NCBI GenBank assembly: GCA_023417065.1
Contig: JAEZGH010000042.1
Coordinates: forward strand, 84,448 to 148,447
Source of the DNA: Bacteroidota bacterium
GTDB lineage: Bacteria > Bacteroidota > Bacteroidia > Cytophagales > Cyclobacteriaceae
DNA: 64,000 nucleotides
Direction: 5' to 3'
Both the position numbers and the translations under genes were made by a program. A model generated the notes under the pieces. The model was given only the letters and a program-made list of their open reading frames with translations. It was not told the origin of the DNA and searched no databases. Below, piece by piece: positions 1 through 11,406 of the stretch (position 1 is its first letter; each line of letters opens with the position of its first letter).

Positions 1-579
1 ATCGTTGGTGTTGTTACTGTCTGAATCCTCGTAATTCGTATCGTCGTCAAAGGACGCGCCGAGGGGTATACCCTGTACCGGCTCTATGAAATCAAACGTA
101 TAGCTGTCGTCCCGGGCGTACAGGCGGAAGGATTTGTCATAATGCAGGGCGTGATGTTGAAAGAAGGTGCGGCTGACCTTCAGAAACTGCTGAACACGGG
201 CCGGCGTCTCGTTTTCGATTACCTTACCCGCAACGACAAAGAAGCCCGCGAGTTGGGTAGCGCTTGCATTTTCGATCATCACGGCATTGGCGACGGCACC
301 CAGGTAATTTGCCACATGCGGCCTCAGGGCGAATTTCTTTCGCTTAAGCTGGCGGACCTGCCGCTGTACAACTAATTGTTGTTCAAGAGGCAAGCGGCTC
401 CAGGCCGACTCGAAATCCGCCGACACCGCCAGCGCATCTGCATTCTTGGTCTTCTCAAGGGCAAGCCGGACACTGTCCTGAAACGGAGCAGGGACCATAT
501 TTGCAGCCTGATTTTGAGCAAATACGGGCGCAGCCAGAACCAGTAGGAATATCCAGCAATATGAAAGATGGCACTTCAC
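1..579 (-). CDS. Secreted protein of unknown function, C-terminus cut by window edge
   Basis: An uninterrupted minus-strand frame runs from a GTG at 577-579 to the window edge, giving 193 codons without a stop. The first 22 residues look like a signal peptide: a short basic start, a hydrophobic stretch ending VLAAPVFA, and cleavage before QNQAAN. The mature part is rich in charged helices (ALEKTKNADALAVSADFESAW) and ends in an acidic Asp/Asn run. The next in-frame stop upstream is at about 631 and no ATG lies between, so GTG is the best start. I do not recognise the family. It is divergent in nothing and stands just downstream of the 690-1949 kinase on the same strand, 110 bp away. Confidence 0.75.
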   Translation of the reverse strand, partial: MKCHLSYCWIFLLVLAAPVFAQNQAANMVPAPFQDSVRLALEKTKNADALAVSADFESAWSRLPLEQQLVVQRQVRQLKRKKFALRPHVANYLGAVANAVMIENASATQLAGFFVVAGKVIENETPARVQQFLKVSRTFFQHHALHYDKSFRLYARDDSYTFDFIEPVQGIPLGASFDDDTNYEDSDSNNTND

Positions 580-689
580 GTGAACAAAACCCTGAAATTC
601 GGAAATAATGGGTAAATAAGCTAAACGGCTTCACCGACCTTAACGAAGATGTAATAAAAAACGTGTTTCCGCGGGCGAATGTTGGCGCG

Positions 690-1949
690 TTATTTCTCAA
701 GGACCGTCTCGCTGGTGTGCCTTACCGGAAGGGAAATAATGAATGTTGACCCTTCGCCCACCTTACTTCGTGCGGAGATAAATCCGCTGTGCTGCTCAAC
801 AATCTTCTTGCACAGGGCCAGGCCTATCCCGGTACCCTCGAATTCAGAGTTCCGATGCAAGCGCTTGAACATTCCGAAAATCTCTTCGGCATAGCGTTGA
901 TCGAATCCAATTCCGTTGTCTTCAATAAAAATCCTGCAGTAACTTTTTGAAACCTGGTCGCTCCATATCTGATTCTTATTCCCCGACTCGGCCTTGATCC
1001 GGATTGCCGGAGGTGTTTCCTTCTTGCTATACTTCAGCGCGTTGGAAATCAGGTTCTGGAAAAGAGGTTTAATCAAACCAGGGTTGACCTGAAGCCGGGG
1101 CAGGTGCGATACCTCAATTAACGCAGCACGCATTTTAACCTCGTCATCCATGTCGTGGATAACCTCCCCTACAATTTTGTTGAGATCACTTTCGACGAAT
1201 TCAACCTTTTCCGACGATATCTTGGAGAAGGTCAGGATGTCGGTGATAAGATTCTGCATTCGCTCCGCCGCCTTCTGGATACGGAAAATGTTAGCCTTCC
1301 CATCTTCATCGAGGATCTCATTGTACTTAACGTACAGCCGGTCACTGAAGGTTCTGATCTTGCGGAGAGGTTCCTGCAAGTCGTGCGAAGCCATAAACGC
1401 AAAGCGATCCAGATCCTTGTTCGCCGATTCAAGACTCGCGATGTTCTCCAGCAGCTGCCGGTTGAGCTGCTTTACCTTCTCTTCCGACGCCTTCCGTTCC
1501 TGTATTTCAAGTTCAAGATTCTTGTTGATCGACACCAGTTTCTTCTCCTGCGAAATCAACTGAACATTCTTACGGTAAAGTTCTATAAGTACCGAAACCT
1601 TGGCACGAAGTACCTGCGGATTGATCGGCTTATAGATGTAATCAACGGCGCCGGCCTGATAGCCTTTGTACATATTTTCGTCGCCGTAGTTGTTCGCCGT
1701 AATAAATATGATGGGAATGTGTTTAAGCTTTTCGCGTTCGTAAATCAGCGACGCTGTTTCGAAGCCGTTGAGATTCGGCATCTTCACATCCATCATGATC
1801 ATGGCGAAATCATGTTCATTCAACAAAACTTTCAATGCCTGACGTCCAGAGGTGGCTTTCACCAACGTGTAGCCATCGGGTTCAAGGATCGTCTCTATTG
1901 AAAGGAGATTGTCCTCCCGGTCATCAACAATAAGAATCTTCGGCTGCAT
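690..1949 (-). CDS. Response regulator-histidine kinase (REC-HisKA-HATPase), soluble
   Basis: This 419-residue protein joins a receiver to a kinase core. The REC domain covers about residues 3-120, with acidic pair D9-D10, phosphoacceptor D54 in MMDVKMP, T84 and K107. A coiled coil follows (about 125-180). HisKA starts near 180 with H189 in ASHDLQEP. The ATPase has an N box around N299-N303, a G1 motif DNGIGFD (344-350) and a G2 motif GTGIGLA (372-378). No membrane segment is visible, so it should act in the cytoplasm, with phosphorylation of the N-terminal REC probably gating the kinase. It starts 11 bp after the stop of the giant HAMP kinase and is probably cotranscribed with it, which makes the two likely phosphorelay partners. 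Confidence 0.93.
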   Translation of the reverse strand: MQPKILIVDDREDNLLSIETILEPDGYTLVKATSGRQALKVLLNEHDFAMIMMDVKMPNLNGFETASLIYEREKLKHIPIIFITANNYGDENMYKGYQAGAVDYIYKPINPQVLRAKVSVLIELYRKNVQLISQEKKLVSINKNLELEIQERKASEEKVKQLNRQLLENIASLESANKDLDRFAFMASHDLQEPLRKIRTFSDRLYVKYNEILDEDGKANIFRIQKAAERMQNLITDILTFSKISSEKVEFVESDLNKIVGEVIHDMDDEVKMRAALIEVSHLPRLQVNPGLIKPLFQNLISNALKYSKKETPPAIRIKAESGNKNQIWSDQVSKSYCRIFIEDNGIGFDQRYAEEIFGMFKRLHRNSEFEGTGIGLALCKKIVEQHSGFISARSKVGEGSTFIISLPVRHTSETVLEK

Positions 1950-1960
1950 GGATGATCAGA

Positions 1961-4900
1961 TTATTTACAGAACCATAATCTCATAAGAGACAACAGTTGA
2001 TCAATCTTAAGGGGTTTGGTGATATAATCTGAAGCACCGGCTTCGATGCATTTCTGACGATCGCCCTTCATCGCCTTGGCGGTAACCGCAATAATCGGCA
2101 ACGAACTGTTCTTATGCTCCCGGCGAATCTTCTGGGTGGTTTCGTAACCATCCATTTCAGGCATCATGATATCCATCAGGACCATGTCGATTTTCGGATT
2201 TTCATTCAGCAGCTGTATCGCTTCCTTTCCACTCTCAGCTGTAATAACATTAATATTGAAACGCTCAAATACAGTAGTGAGTGCAAAAAGATTCCGGACG
2301 TCATCGTCGACCACGAGTATATTCTTATTGCTAAGAATATCTTCCTGATTCCGGATGTTCTCGATGATGCGCCGCTTTTCATGCGCAAGCTCCTTGTAAT
2401 CAATATGAAGCTGGCTCACCGTCTCTTCAAGCAGTTGCTCGATTGAGTTTGCTCCTTTAAGCAATACCGCGTTGGAATTGCCGTTGATTTGATTCATCTC
2501 AGTTTTACTGAAATCACGCGCCGAATAAACAATTACCGGCGTGTGATCCCTTTTCCTCCGTGCCACCTGTTTAATCATATCTGCACCCGACATGTCAGGA
2601 AGGGAATAATCAAGGATGATGCAATCATAATCTCGACCTTCGATAGCTTCGAGCGCCGACGCAGCGGTATCGTATATCTCAACGTCGATACAATCGTCCT
2701 TCAGCATCTTGACAATTTGAGAAGAGTCTATCTCATTGTCTTCAACCACGACCACCTTCTTGGTTTTACGGTTGAAGCTGCGAACCATGTCATCGAGCAA
2801 CTCGTCAAGCGCCGCGGATTCCAATGGCTTAAGCAGGAAGCTTCGCGCGCCGCGTTTCAGGGCAAGCGAACGATTCTCCTCACCGGAAACCACGTGAATC
2901 GGAATGTGACGATAGTTCAGATCATTACGAAGCAGATCGAGTATTTTCCAGCCGCTGGTATCCGACAGCTTAACATCTAACGTTATGCCTATCGGCGTGA
3001 ACCGGTTGATGAACTCAAAAACTTCAAGGTAGTTGGTGGCAACCACGGCCTTGAGTCCCTTCTCATGCGCCCTGTCGATAATAATTTTCGCAAAGCGGAA
3101 GTCGTCTTCCACCACCAATACGATGTGATCAGAGATCGTGAAATTATTTCGGTCATCGCCGGCTTCATTCAGCATTTCATTCACGAGCTCCAGGCTGCGA
3201 TTGTCGCCGCCTTCATTGGTGGAGCGAAGCGATCCGAGAAGTGAATTGATGTTCTCATCGTCCTCATTGTTCTTTTGCAGCTGCTGAATCACCTTTATGC
3301 TTTCCGATGTCTCGCGACTCATGACAGGTGAGAATCCTTCAAGCGGAAGGAACAACGTGAATGTGCTTCCGTGACCGGGAATACTTTCCAGTTCGATGTT
3401 TCCGCCAAGCAGTTCTGCGAGACCGCGGCTGATAGAAAGCCCAAGTCCCGTCCCGCCGTACTTGCGGCTTGTTGACCCTTCAGCCTGCTGGAATGCTTCG
3501 AATATGATCATCTGCTTTTCAGGCGGAATCCCTATCCCGGTATCACTAATCGAAAAGCCAATGACATTGCGTGCTGAATCAAGCGTAGGCAGTCCCGGCT
3601 TCCATTGATTCCTCGCCGCATGGAAAATCTTCAGACGCACCTCTCCTTTCTCAGTGAACTTAAATGCATTCGACAAAAGATTTTTCAAAATCTGGTTCAG
3701 GCGCTGGATATCGGTATCCATCGTTGACGGCAGCGACGAATCAACTTCAATCTGGAATCGCAGGTTCCGCGCCTCCGAGATGGGCTTGAAGGTCGTTTCC
3801 ACGAAACTGGCAATTTCAGCAATCGGAACACTTGACACGTTCGCAGAAATAAACCCCGATTCGATTTTGGAGAGATCGAGAATGTCGTTGATCAGTTGAA
3901 TCAGGTCATCGCCGCACGAGTGAATTGTTTTCGCATACCGTATTTGCTTTTCATTGAGGTTACCCTCGGCGTTTTCATATAACTGCTGCGCAAGAATCAG
4001 CAACGAGTTAAGCGGCGTCCTCAACTCATGCGACATATTTGCAAGGAATTCCGACTTGTACTTCGACGTCAGCGTCAACTGTTCGGCCTTTTCTTCGAGC
4101 GACTTGCGGGCCTCTTCCACTTCCTTGTTCTTGGCCTCCACCTCTTCTTTCTGCTTCGCCAGAAGCAGCGCCTTATCCTGAAGCTCGTCGTTGGTCCTGC
4201 GCAATTCTTCCTGTTGAACTTTAAGTTCGCTGGCCAAAGATTGCGATTGCGCGAGCAGCTCCTCTGTACGCGTATTGGTTTCGATGGTATTCAACACAAT
4301 ACCGATACTTTCCGTCACCTGACTGAGAAAGTCGATATGTGTTTCGCTGAGGTCATCAAGTGACGCCAGCTCAATGACGGCTTTCACATTGTTCTCAAAC
4401 AATACGGGCAGAATAATCAGATTTGACGGCTTCACTTTGCCAAGACCTGAATTTATTTTGATGTAACCCTGCGGAACATTTGTGATGAGGATTTTTTCCT
4501 TTTCGAACGCGCACTGTCCAACAAGGCCCTCGCCAATAGCGAATTCTTTGGGTACATTCTTTTCTTCCTTGTAGGCATAAGCTGCAAACAGACGGAGTTT
4601 GAATTCGGTTGAATACTCGCTTTGCTTGAGGATGTAGAAGGCGCCGAAGTGCGCATTGACAACCTCCGCCAACTCCGACAGGATGCGCTTTGAAACAGTA
4701 TCGAGGTCGCGTTGGCCCTGCAACATTTGTGTGAACTTCGCCAGGTTAGACTTCAGCCAGTCCTGCTCCTGATTCCTCAATGTCGTCTCACGGAGGTTCG
4801 CAATCATCTGGTTGATCGTATCCTTGAGGGCCTCCACCTCGCCTTTGGCCTCCACGCGGATAGTCCTTGACAAGTCGCCTTTCGTTACAGCTGAAGCAAC

Positions 4901-7900
4901 CTCTGAGATGGAACGTACCTGGGTTGTTAGGTTTTGTGCGAGCTGGTTTACGTTTTCAGTAAGGTTTTTCCAGATCCCCGACGCTCCCGGCACACTTGCC
5001 TGACCACCAAGTTTTCCATCTACACCTACCTCGCGCGCAACATTCGTCACCTGATCAGCAAACACAGCCAGCGTTTCAATCATCTCGTTGATCGTATCCG
5101 TAAGCTGGGCCACTTCACCTTTGGCATTGATTGACAACTTCTGACGAAGGTTACCCGTAGCGACAGATGTTACGACTTTGGCGATACCGCGAACCTGTGA
5201 TGTCAGGTTGGAGGCCATCATATTCACCGAGTCCGTGAGATCCTTCCATGTGCCGCCAACACCCTTCACTTCTGCCTGACCTCCAAGTTTACCTTCAGTG
5301 CCCACCTCACGTGCCACACGCGTCACTTCAAAGGCAAACGAGTTGAGCTGCTCCACCATGGTATTGATGGTGTTTTTCAATTCAAGGATTTCGCCCTTGA
5401 CATCGATAGCTACTGTCTTCGACAAGTCACCTGATGCAACCGCCTTGGTCACCTGCGCGATATTGCGCACCTGCGCAGTGAGATTACCCGTCATTTGGTT
5501 CACCGAATCCGTGAGATCTTTCCAGGTACCTGCCACTCCAGGCACGAATGCCTGACCTCCCAGCTTACCGTCTGTACCTACCTCACGCGCTACACGCGTC
5601 ACTTCGGAAGCAAAAGCGCGAAGCTGGTCCACCATGGTATTGAGCGTTTCCTTCAACTGGAGGATCTCGCCCCTCACGTCAACCGTGATCTTCTTCGACA
5701 TATCACCGTTGGCCACAGCGATCGCCACGTCGGCGATATTCCGCACCTGGGCAGTAAGATTACCAGCCATCTGATTTACGGAGTCGGTAAGATCCTTCCA
5801 CGTACCTGCAACCCCAGGCACGTTAGCCTGACCTCCAAGTTTTCCTTCCGTACCTACCTCACGGGCAACACGCGTTACCTCGGAGGCAAAGCCGCGAAGC
5901 TGGTCCACCATGGTGTTGATCGTATTCTTCAACTCAAGAATTTCTCCTTTTACATCGACACCTATTTTGCGTGAAAGGTCACCGTTCGCCACCGCAGTTG
6001 TCACCTCAGCAATATTTCGCACCTGCGAAGTAAGGTTCGATGCCATGAGGTTTACACTGTCGGTAAGGTCCTTCCACGTTCCGGCAACGCCCGGCACGTA
6101 CGCCTGACCTCCCAGCTTTCCTTCGGAACCCACCTCACGCGCTACACGCGTAACCTCAGAACCAAACGAATTCAGCTGATCCACCATCGTGTTGATGGTG
6201 TTCTTCAACTCAAGGATTTCACCTTTTACATCCACGGTGATTTTTCGGGACAAATTCCCCTTCGCCACCGCTGTTGTAACTTCAGCAATATTTCGCACCT
6301 GCGCCGTGAGGTTGGACGCCATCTGATTAACTGAATCTGTGAGGTCCTTCCACACACCACCGACACCTTCCACCGTAGCCTGACCGCCAAGCTTGCCTTC
6401 AGATCCTACCTCACGCGCTACACGCGTTACCTCGGAACCAAATGAATTCAGCTGATCCACCATCGTATTGATCGTGTTCTTCAGCTCAAGAATTTCACCT
6501 TTTACATCAACAGTGATCTTGCGCGACAAGTCGCCCTTCGCCACTGCCGTGGTTACTTCAGCGATATTCCGCACCTGTGAGGTGAGGTTACCTGCCATTT
6601 TGTTTACGGAATCAGTAAGATCTTTCCATGTACCGCCTACACCGGGCACGTCGGCCTGACCACCAAGCTTGCCTTCCGAACCAACTTCGCGCGCAACACG
6701 TGTTACCTCCGACGCAAAAGAGTTCAGCTGATCCACCATCGTATTGATCGTGTCTTTCAATTCAGCGATCTCTCCTTTCACGTCAACAGTAATCTTCCGC
6801 GACAAATCTCCCTTTGCTACAGCGGTAGTTACCTGCGCAATATTCCGCACCTGACCTGTCAGGTTGGAGGCCATTTGATTGACTGAATCGGTGAGGTCTT
6901 TCCACACACCCCCTACCCCTTCAACCGTAGCCTGACCTCCCAGCTTCCCTTCAGAACCAACTTCTCGTGCAACGCGTGTCACTTCGGATGCAAATGAATT
7001 GAGCTGATCCACCATTACGTTGATGGTATCTTTCAATTCGCGGATCTCACCGCGCACGTCCACAGTAATCTTACGCGACAAGTCGCCCTTCGCCACAGCT
7101 GTAGTAACCTGTGCAATATTCCGCACCTGACCCGTTAGGTTGGATGCCATTTGATTTACGGAATCAGTTAGGTCTTTCCATACACCACCAACGCCTTTCA
7201 CCGTAGCCTGGCCGCCCAGTTTTCCTTCCGAGCCCACCTCCCGGGCCACACGTGTTACTTCGGCTGAGAATGAGTTCAACTGATCCACCATCGTGTTGAT
7301 GGTATTCTTTAATTCGAGGATTTCTCCCTTAACATCAACTGTAATTTGCCGTGACAAGTCGCCTTTTGCCACCGCTGTTGTAACTTCAGCGATGTTCCGC
7401 ACCTGACCCGTGAGGTTGGATGCCATTTGATTTACCGAGTCGGTGAGATCCTTCCACGTTCCGGCGACACCCTTAACCTGCGCCTGACCACCGAGTTTTC
7501 CCTCTGTTCCTACTTCGAGGGCCACGCGCGTCACTTCAGAAGAAAACGAGTTCAGCTGGTCCACCATCGTGTTGATGGTGTTTTTTAATTCGAGAATTTC
7601 TCCTTTAACATCAACAGTGATTTTTTTCGAAAGGTCACCTTTCGCCACAGCGGTAGTCACCTCGGCGATATTCCGCACCTGAGCAGTAAGGTTTGAACCC
7701 ATCTGGTTTACGGAGTCAGTGAGGTCCTTCCATACACCTGCAACGCCCTTAACCTTCGCCTGGCCACCGAGTTTTCCTTCCGACCCCACTTCACGTGCCA
7801 CACGCGTTACCTCCATGGAAAACAGGTTGAGCTGCTTTACCATGTCGTTTACCTCTTTTGCAATTCGCGCAAATTCGCCCTGCAATGCGTGTCCGCCGAT

Positions 7901-8392
7901 TTCCAGAGGCATTTCCTGCGAGAGATTTCCCTTGGCAACAGAACTGATTACGTGCGCAATTTCTATGGTTGGGTGAACGAGATCGGAGATAAGGCCGTTG
8001 ATAGACTCCACGCCTGTGGCCCAGGCCCCCTTTGCCGTAGGCACTTCAATACGCTGTGTTAACTTCCCCTGCTTACCGATAGTACTCCCGGCCCGGGTGA
8101 ACTCATACATCAGGCGGTCATTGAGGGAAATAATATCATTTAATGTATCGCATATTTTACCTGCCAACCCGACTTTATCAAGAGGCATCCTGACTGCAAA
8201 ATTTCCATTTCGCATTTCAATCAAGACGCGAAGCAGTTCGCGATGATCAATTTCCGTATCAAGATGGTCATAATCATCACCGTTTGCCCTGATTGGGCGT
8301 CCTGCACTTTTACGTTTTGTCGTTTTCCCGGGCGCAACAGGTTGTTCAAGTTCGGCTGTTGATGAAGACCCGCGATTTATCTTCTTACCCAT
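1961..8392 (-). CDS. Giant soluble poly-HAMP hybrid histidine kinase (HAMP array-GAF-HisKA-HATPase-3xREC)
   Basis: The 2143-residue protein has no signal peptide or membrane segment. A basic N-terminus (1-45) leads to HAMP-like units (50-200), then eleven 92-residue repeats begin. Each repeat holds two HAMP modules, one around GDLS-I-V-VKGEI-ELK-TIN-MV and one around [18 protein letters not shown]; the GKLGGQA motifs start at residue 206 and recur every 92. A GAF domain follows (about 1240-1385), then a coiled coil (1385-1445), HisKA with H1455 in MSHELRTP, an HATPase ([18 protein letters not shown]) and three receivers with Asp in TLDVKL, ILDYSLP and LMDIMMP. The middle REC has LLKGANS where KP is usual. 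The layout matches group III (Nik1/Os-1-like) osmosensing kinases, which have fewer HAMP units in fungi. The stimulus here is unknown. Confidence 0.95.
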   Translation of the reverse strand: MGKKINRGSSSTAELEQPVAPGKTTKRKSAGRPIRANGDDYDHLDTEIDHRELLRVLIEMRNGNFAVRMPLDKVGLAGKICDTLNDIISLNDRLMYEFTRAGSTIGKQGKLTQRIEVPTAKGAWATGVESINGLISDLVHPTIEIAHVISSVAKGNLSQEMPLEIGGHALQGEFARIAKEVNDMVKQLNLFSMEVTRVAREVGSEGKLGGQAKVKGVAGVWKDLTDSVNQMGSNLTAQVRNIAEVTTAVAKGDLSKKITVDVKGEILELKNTINTMVDQLNSFSSEVTRVALEVGTEGKLGGQAQVKGVAGTWKDLTDSVNQMASNLTGQVRNIAEVTTAVAKGDLSRQITVDVKGEILELKNTINTMVDQLNSFSAEVTRVAREVGSEGKLGGQATVKGVGGVWKDLTDSVNQMASNLTGQVRNIAQVTTAVAKGDLSRKITVDVRGEIRELKDTINVMVDQLNSFASEVTRVAREVGSEGKLGGQATVEGVGGVWKDLTDSVNQMASNLTGQVRNIAQVTTAVAKGDLSRKITVDVKGEIAELKDTINTMVDQLNSFASEVTRVAREVGSEGKLGGQADVPGVGGTWKDLTDSVNKMAGNLTSQVRNIAEVTTAVAKGDLSRKITVDVKGEILELKNTINTMVDQLNSFGSEVTRVAREVGSEGKLGGQATVEGVGGVWKDLTDSVNQMASNLTAQVRNIAEVTTAVAKGNLSRKITVDVKGEILELKNTINTMVDQLNSFGSEVTRVAREVGSEGKLGGQAYVPGVAGTWKDLTDSVNLMASNLTSQVRNIAEVTTAVANGDLSRKIGVDVKGEILELKNTINTMVDQLRGFASEVTRVAREVGTEGKLGGQANVPGVAGTWKDLTDSVNQMAGNLTAQVRNIADVAIAVANGDMSKKITVDVRGEILQLKETLNTMVDQLRAFASEVTRVAREVGTDGKLGGQAFVPGVAGTWKDLTDSVNQMTGNLTAQVRNIAQVTKAVASGDLSKTVAIDVKGEILELKNTINTMVEQLNSFAFEVTRVAREVGTEGKLGGQAEVKGVGGTWKDLTDSVNMMASNLTSQVRGIAKVVTSVATGNLRQKLSINAKGEVAQLTDTINEMIETLAVFADQVTNVAREVGVDGKLGGQASVPGASGIWKNLTENVNQLAQNLTTQVRSISEVASAVTKGDLSRTIRVEAKGEVEALKDTINQMIANLRETTLRNQEQDWLKSNLAKFTQMLQGQRDLDTVSKRILSELAEVVNAHFGAFYILKQSEYSTEFKLRLFAAYAYKEEKNVPKEFAIGEGLVGQCAFEKEKILITNVPQGYIKINSGLGKVKPSNLIILPVLFENNVKAVIELASLDDLSETHIDFLSQVTESIGIVLNTIETNTRTEELLAQSQSLASELKVQQEELRRTNDELQDKALLLAKQKEEVEAKNKEVEEARKSLEEKAEQLTLTSKYKSEFLANMSHELRTPLNSLLILAQQLYENAEGNLNEKQIRYAKTIHSCGDDLIQLINDILDLSKIESGFISANVSSVPIAEIASFVETTFKPISEARNLRFQIEVDSSLPSTMDTDIQRLNQILKNLLSNAFKFTEKGEVRLKIFHAARNQWKPGLPTLDSARNVIGFSISDTGIGIPPEKQMIIFEAFQQAEGSTSRKYGGTGLGLSISRGLAELLGGNIELESIPGHGSTFTLFLPLEGFSPVMSRETSESIKVIQQLQKNNEDDENINSLLGSLRSTNEGGDNRSLELVNEMLNEAGDDRNNFTISDHIVLVVEDDFRFAKIIIDRAHEKGLKAVVATNYLEVFEFINRFTPIGITLDVKLSDTSGWKILDLLRNDLNYRHIPIHVVSGEENRSLALKRGARSFLLKPLESAALDELLDDMVRSFNRKTKKVVVVEDNEIDSSQIVKMLKDDCIDVEIYDTAASALEAIEGRDYDCIILDYSLPDMSGADMIKQVARRKRDHTPVIVYSARDFSKTEMNQINGNSNAVLLKGANSIEQLLEETVSQLHIDYKELAHEKRRIIENIRNQEDILSNKNILVVDDDVRNLFALTTVFERFNINVITAESGKEAIQLLNENPKIDMVLMDIMMPEMDGYETTQKIRREHKNSSLPIIAVTAKAMKGDRQKCIEAGASDYITKPLKIDQLLSLMRLWFCK
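4765..7825 (-). repeat. Eleven in-frame 276-bp tandem repeats encoding double-HAMP units
   Basis: Within the giant kinase gene, 276-bp units recur head to tail about eleven times. They are highly similar at protein level and partly at DNA level; the complement of DLTDSVNQM and TVDVKGEI recurs in every unit. Variation concentrates in the residues after GKLGGQA ([24 protein letters not shown] and similar). Such repeats are prone to unequal recombination and to assembly collapse. Confidence 0.92.
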
Positions 8393-8609
8393 GCTGAAGG
8401 TTTTGGTTTGTCAATTTTTAAAAGTAAAAAAGAAAACGCGTAAGAGTCTGATCAATGCTTCACGGCCTTCTCCTTATTTCTAAAAATTTTGCAATGCTGT
8501 TGATAATCATCCACAGCAAGCAGGAATGATTAAGCAAGTAAAATATTATGCCAGTAAAATGGTTTGCCATCCGACCTTATATGTATTATCTATGCTGAAG
8601 TAAGCTTCC

Positions 8610-10085
8610 ATGAAGATATCAACGCTCATATTCGTCGGCTTTCTGACTATTCTGAGTATGTTTTCGGTGACGACATACATCAATTTCCGCCTGTCAGATC
8701 AGGTAAACGAGAATTACGAATGGCTGAGCAAATCGACGAATATTGTAAGAAGCAGCAACCGCTTTCAGCGCAATATTCTGAATATGGAGAGCGGTCTGCG
8801 CGGATATCTTCTCAGTGGTGAGGAATACTTCATTCAGGCGTACGATTCAGCGGCCCTTGAAAACGAAGCGATCCTCACTGAATTGCAAAGTTTGATTCCC
8901 GAAAACTCCGTACAGCGGAACTCACTGGATCAGATAGCAGCGTTAAATCGCCGATGGATAAACGAATATTCAGCACCCCTTATACAGGCTAAGAAATATT
9001 CCTTTGATTCTGACAGCAGCAAAGCTGCCTTCAGCGCCCTTTACCGCGAAAAATTACAAAGCGGAGTTGAAGTCCGTCTGAATAACCCATTGAATACGCG
9101 TCTTCGTGACTTCATTAATCATGAATATACCGTGCGTGATATGCGCAAAGCGACGCTGGATCAATCCATTTTACAAACTGGCAGAATTTCACTTTATCTC
9201 ACTTCATTCTCCATCCTGACCGGCCTGATGATCGCCATTTTCCTCGCTCAGCGGATATCTCGCCGCATCATGCGAATGGTGAATATGGCCGACAGCATTG
9301 CCTCGGGAAATTACGCAGCCTATACGCACGATAAGAGCCATGATGAATTGAGCAAGCTTGCAAATTCACTCAATCACATGGCCAAAGTGTTATCGGAAAA
9401 CATCTCGCTTCTCGAACGAAAGAATACAGAGCTGGACCAGTTTGCGCACATCGTTTCACACGATATGAAGGCACCGCTTCGCGGAATCGACAACGTTGTC
9501 ACATGGATCGAAGAAGACCATTGGAACGAGCTGTCGCCAAAGGTTCAGGAATATCTTCAACTGATCAAAAGCCGGATTGTCAGAGGCGAAAACCTGATTC
9601 ATGGAATACTCTCCTATTCCCGCGTAGGACAATATGAACTTGAGAATGAAGAAGTGGATCTAAACCAGATGATTCAGGAAATCCTGGACAACCTGCCTCG
9701 CAGGCAAGGATTGGAATTGAAGATACAATCAAACCTTCCGGTTCTGTTCACGCAACGAATTCCATTGATGCAGATTTTCAGTAACCTCCTGGGAAATGCA
9801 ATCAAGTATCACGACAAAGAAAAAGGAATGATAAAGGTCTATCATAAAGAAAACGGCATCAATTACCACTTCCTTATTGAAGACGACGGACCAGGCATTT
9901 CACGGGTTTACCACGACAAGATCTTTACGATCTTTCAAACGCTGAATGGCTCCGATTCATTCCAGAGCACAGGCGTGGGACTTGCAATTGTGAAGAAAAT
10001 ACTCCTGGACCGTAACCAAAAAATTGAATTACATTCTGAACCTGGAAAAGGTTCTATATTTGAATTTTCGTGGCCAAAAACCTGA
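8610..10085 (+). CDS. Membrane sensor histidine kinase with CHASE3 sensor and HAMP
   Basis: The 491-residue protein has a first membrane helix at about 4-24 and a second at about 192-212. Between them lies an all-helical extracytoplasmic domain with MESGLRGYLLSGEEYF, the hallmark of CHASE3. A HAMP (about 213-265) and a short coiled coil precede HisKA with H284 in VSHDMKAP. The ATPase has NLLGNAIKYH, EDDGPGIS and STGVGLAIVKK. It is transcribed divergently from the giant HAMP kinase across 217 bp and is followed 3 bp later by a single-domain receiver, so the two form a two-component operon. The HisKA subtype with HDMKAP is typical of kinases paired with Rcp1-like regulators. Confidence 0.93.
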   Translation: MKISTLIFVGFLTILSMFSVTTYINFRLSDQVNENYEWLSKSTNIVRSSNRFQRNILNMESGLRGYLLSGEEYFIQAYDSAALENEAILTELQSLIPENSVQRNSLDQIAALNRRWINEYSAPLIQAKKYSFDSDSSKAAFSALYREKLQSGVEVRLNNPLNTRLRDFINHEYTVRDMRKATLDQSILQTGRISLYLTSFSILTGLMIAIFLAQRISRRIMRMVNMADSIASGNYAAYTHDKSHDELSKLANSLNHMAKVLSENISLLERKNTELDQFAHIVSHDMKAPLRGIDNVVTWIEEDHWNELSPKVQEYLQLIKSRIVRGENLIHGILSYSRVGQYELENEEVDLNQMIQEILDNLPRRQGLELKIQSNLPVLFTQRIPLMQIFSNLLGNAIKYHDKEKGMIKVYHKENGINYHFLIEDDGPGISRVYHDKIFTIFQTLNGSDSFQSTGVGLAIVKKILLDRNQKIELHSEPGKGSIFEFSWPKT

Positions 10086-10088
10086 TGC

Positions 10089-10517
10089 ATGGATAGTAGT
10101 AAAGTAATTAACATTCTCATGGTTGACGATGACTCCCTCGATGTCATCGACATGCAACGTACGTTGAACAAGATGAGCATTCTTCACAAAACTACAGTGG
10201 CGAAGAACGGAGAAGAAGCGATTGAGTATTTGAACGACCCGGCGACGCAGGAACATAAACCCGATATCGTACTGCTGGATATCAATATGCCCAAGATGAA
10301 TGGGATAGAATTTCTTACAGCCATTCGCAGTACTCCTGAATGGCGTGATCTCAAGGTTTTCATTATAACTTCATCCGACGAACGCGTTGATAAGGAGGCG
10401 ACCAAAAAGCTGAGAATTTCGGGCTACATCGTGAAGCCGCTGAAGCTGAACAACCCCTCGTCAATAGATTCCTTTAACCTGATGATTGACCTGATGAATA
10501 TGAAAGCCGGAAAGTGA
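10089..10517 (+). CDS. Single-domain response regulator (CheY/Rcp1-like)
   Basis: The 142 residues form only a receiver: acidic cluster D13-D15, phosphoacceptor D64 in VLLDINMP, T/S at FIITSSDE and K at IVKPLK. There is no output domain. The insertion around NDPATQEHK between helix 2 and strand 3 is typical of Rcp1-type regulators that serve bacteriophytochrome or CHASE3 kinases. It begins 3 bp after the CHASE3 kinase stop and is almost certainly its phosphoacceptor. The downstream target cannot be read from the sequence; transfer to a relay or protein-protein output is inferred. Confidence 0.93.
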   Translation: MDSSKVINILMVDDDSLDVIDMQRTLNKMSILHKTTVAKNGEEAIEYLNDPATQEHKPDIVLLDINMPKMNGIEFLTAIRSTPEWRDLKVFIITSSDERVDKEATKKLRISGYIVKPLKLNNPSSIDSFNLMIDLMNMKAGK

Positions 10518-10545
10518 TCAGAATGAACCTTTCGGACTGATCGGT

Positions 10546-11064
10546 TTACTGATTCTTACGATCCTTCTTATTCATCTTACGATCCTTCTTATTCATTGGC
10601 ACAGACTTCTGCTCTTTGCCGCTGAACTTCTTGTTATCTGTGATTTCTGCATTTGAATCGCGTCCATTGCCGGTACCACTTCCCCCCGGAACCGGTGACC
10701 CCGCAATATTGGGACTGGCGCTCTGCTGCGTGTTGGTGCCATCGGTTACTGAGGGGTCATCCATCAATACACCCGGTGAGCCACTCGGACTTGTAGTCCG
10801 TGTACCTGTGGGTGTGATGATAACATTCTCTGCCGGCGCGTCAAGGTTGGTCTGCTCACCGGCATTGGCTGCGGCAGCATCACCTTCCACAGGTTCGCCA
10901 TTTTCCCGTGAATCAACTTCTGCAGATGCGTCACGAACCTGTCCGTCGGCGTTGTACTCCGCCTGGTGAGCGCCCTCTTCCTTAACACCTTCAGATTGCT
11001 GAGCCATTGCAGCTGTAGCAAACAAGCTGCAAACAGATAATATGAATATTCGTATTGTTTTCAT
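10546..11064 (-). CDS. Secreted low-complexity protein, Ala/Gly/Pro/Thr-rich with basic repeat tail
   Basis: The 172-residue product has a clear signal peptide (MKTIRIFILSVCSLFATAAMAQ). The mature chain lacks hydrophobic core segments and is rich in Asn, Gly, Thr and Ser (GTRTTSPSGSPG, SPVPGGSGTGNG), so it is probably disordered. The C-terminus carries MNKKDRK twice in tandem followed by NQ. I recognise no domain. It converges on the response regulator at 10089-10517 with a 28-bp gap, where no strong terminator is visible. Cell-envelope location is inferred from the signal peptide alone. Confidence 0.75.
   Translation of the reverse strand: MKTIRIFILSVCSLFATAAMAQQSEGVKEEGAHQAEYNADGQVRDASAEVDSRENGEPVEGDAAAANAGEQTNLDAPAENVIITPTGTRTTSPSGSPGVLMDDPSVTDGTNTQQSASPNIAGSPVPGGSGTGNGRDSNAEITDNKKFSGKEQKSVPMNKKDRKMNKKDRKNQ
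10555..10596. repeat. Perfect 21-bp tandem duplication inside a gene
   Basis: Two identical 21-bp copies (10555-10575 and 10576-10596) encode the duplicated MNKKDRK heptapeptide at the C-terminus of the secreted protein. The duplication keeps frame, so copy number could vary without breaking the gene. Confidence 0.9.
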
Positions 11065-11078
11065 CGTTTCTCTATTAA

Positions 11079-11327
11079 CTAATTGGCAACAAGACCGTCG
11101 GCAATAGACGGTTCTTCGACATAAATTCTTTCGTAATATCCTTTCCGGGTAACCAACAGAATCGTATCACCATTGCAATCCAATCCTTTACCTGCTTCAA
11201 TAACCGCGTATCCTGAGCAAAAACTCGATGTTTGCTGAGCCGATACCTTCGCTGATTCAGAATCAGCACCAGAAATGAAGAGGAGGGCACAAATTGCCAG
11301 GGTGATTGCTATAAGACTCGCTTTCAT
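11079..11327 (-). CDS. Small secreted protein, unknown function
   Basis: The frame could extend upstream to 11537, but that part overlaps the kinase at 11407-12591 and has no protein-like features. The ATG at 11325-11327 gives an 82-residue product with a signal peptide (MKASLIAITLAICALLFISGA). Two cysteines (FCSGY and LDCNGD) in the mature part could form a disulfide. I do not recognise a family. It lies 14 bp upstream of the secreted gene at 10546-11064 on the same strand, so the two may form a small operon. Confidence 0.65.
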   Translation of the reverse strand: MKASLIAITLAICALLFISGADSESAKVSAQQTSSFCSGYAVIEAGKGLDCNGDTILLVTRKGYYERIYVEEPSIADGLVAN

Positions 11328-11406
11328 GTTCGTTTCGGGATATTGCCCCATCGGGAGCCTTACAGAATAAATTCCGATACCAGCGAACCTGCGTTTCCTA
11401 TAGCAT

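Noticed and set aside
1155..1901. Long plus-strand frame opposite the REC-kinase
   Set aside because: It is antisense to a gene with a full set of kinase motifs and shows none itself.
4765..7825. Regular repeats that might be a CRISPR or satellite DNA
   Set aside because: The units are 276 bp, in frame and encode HAMP modules; there are no spacers and no cas genes.
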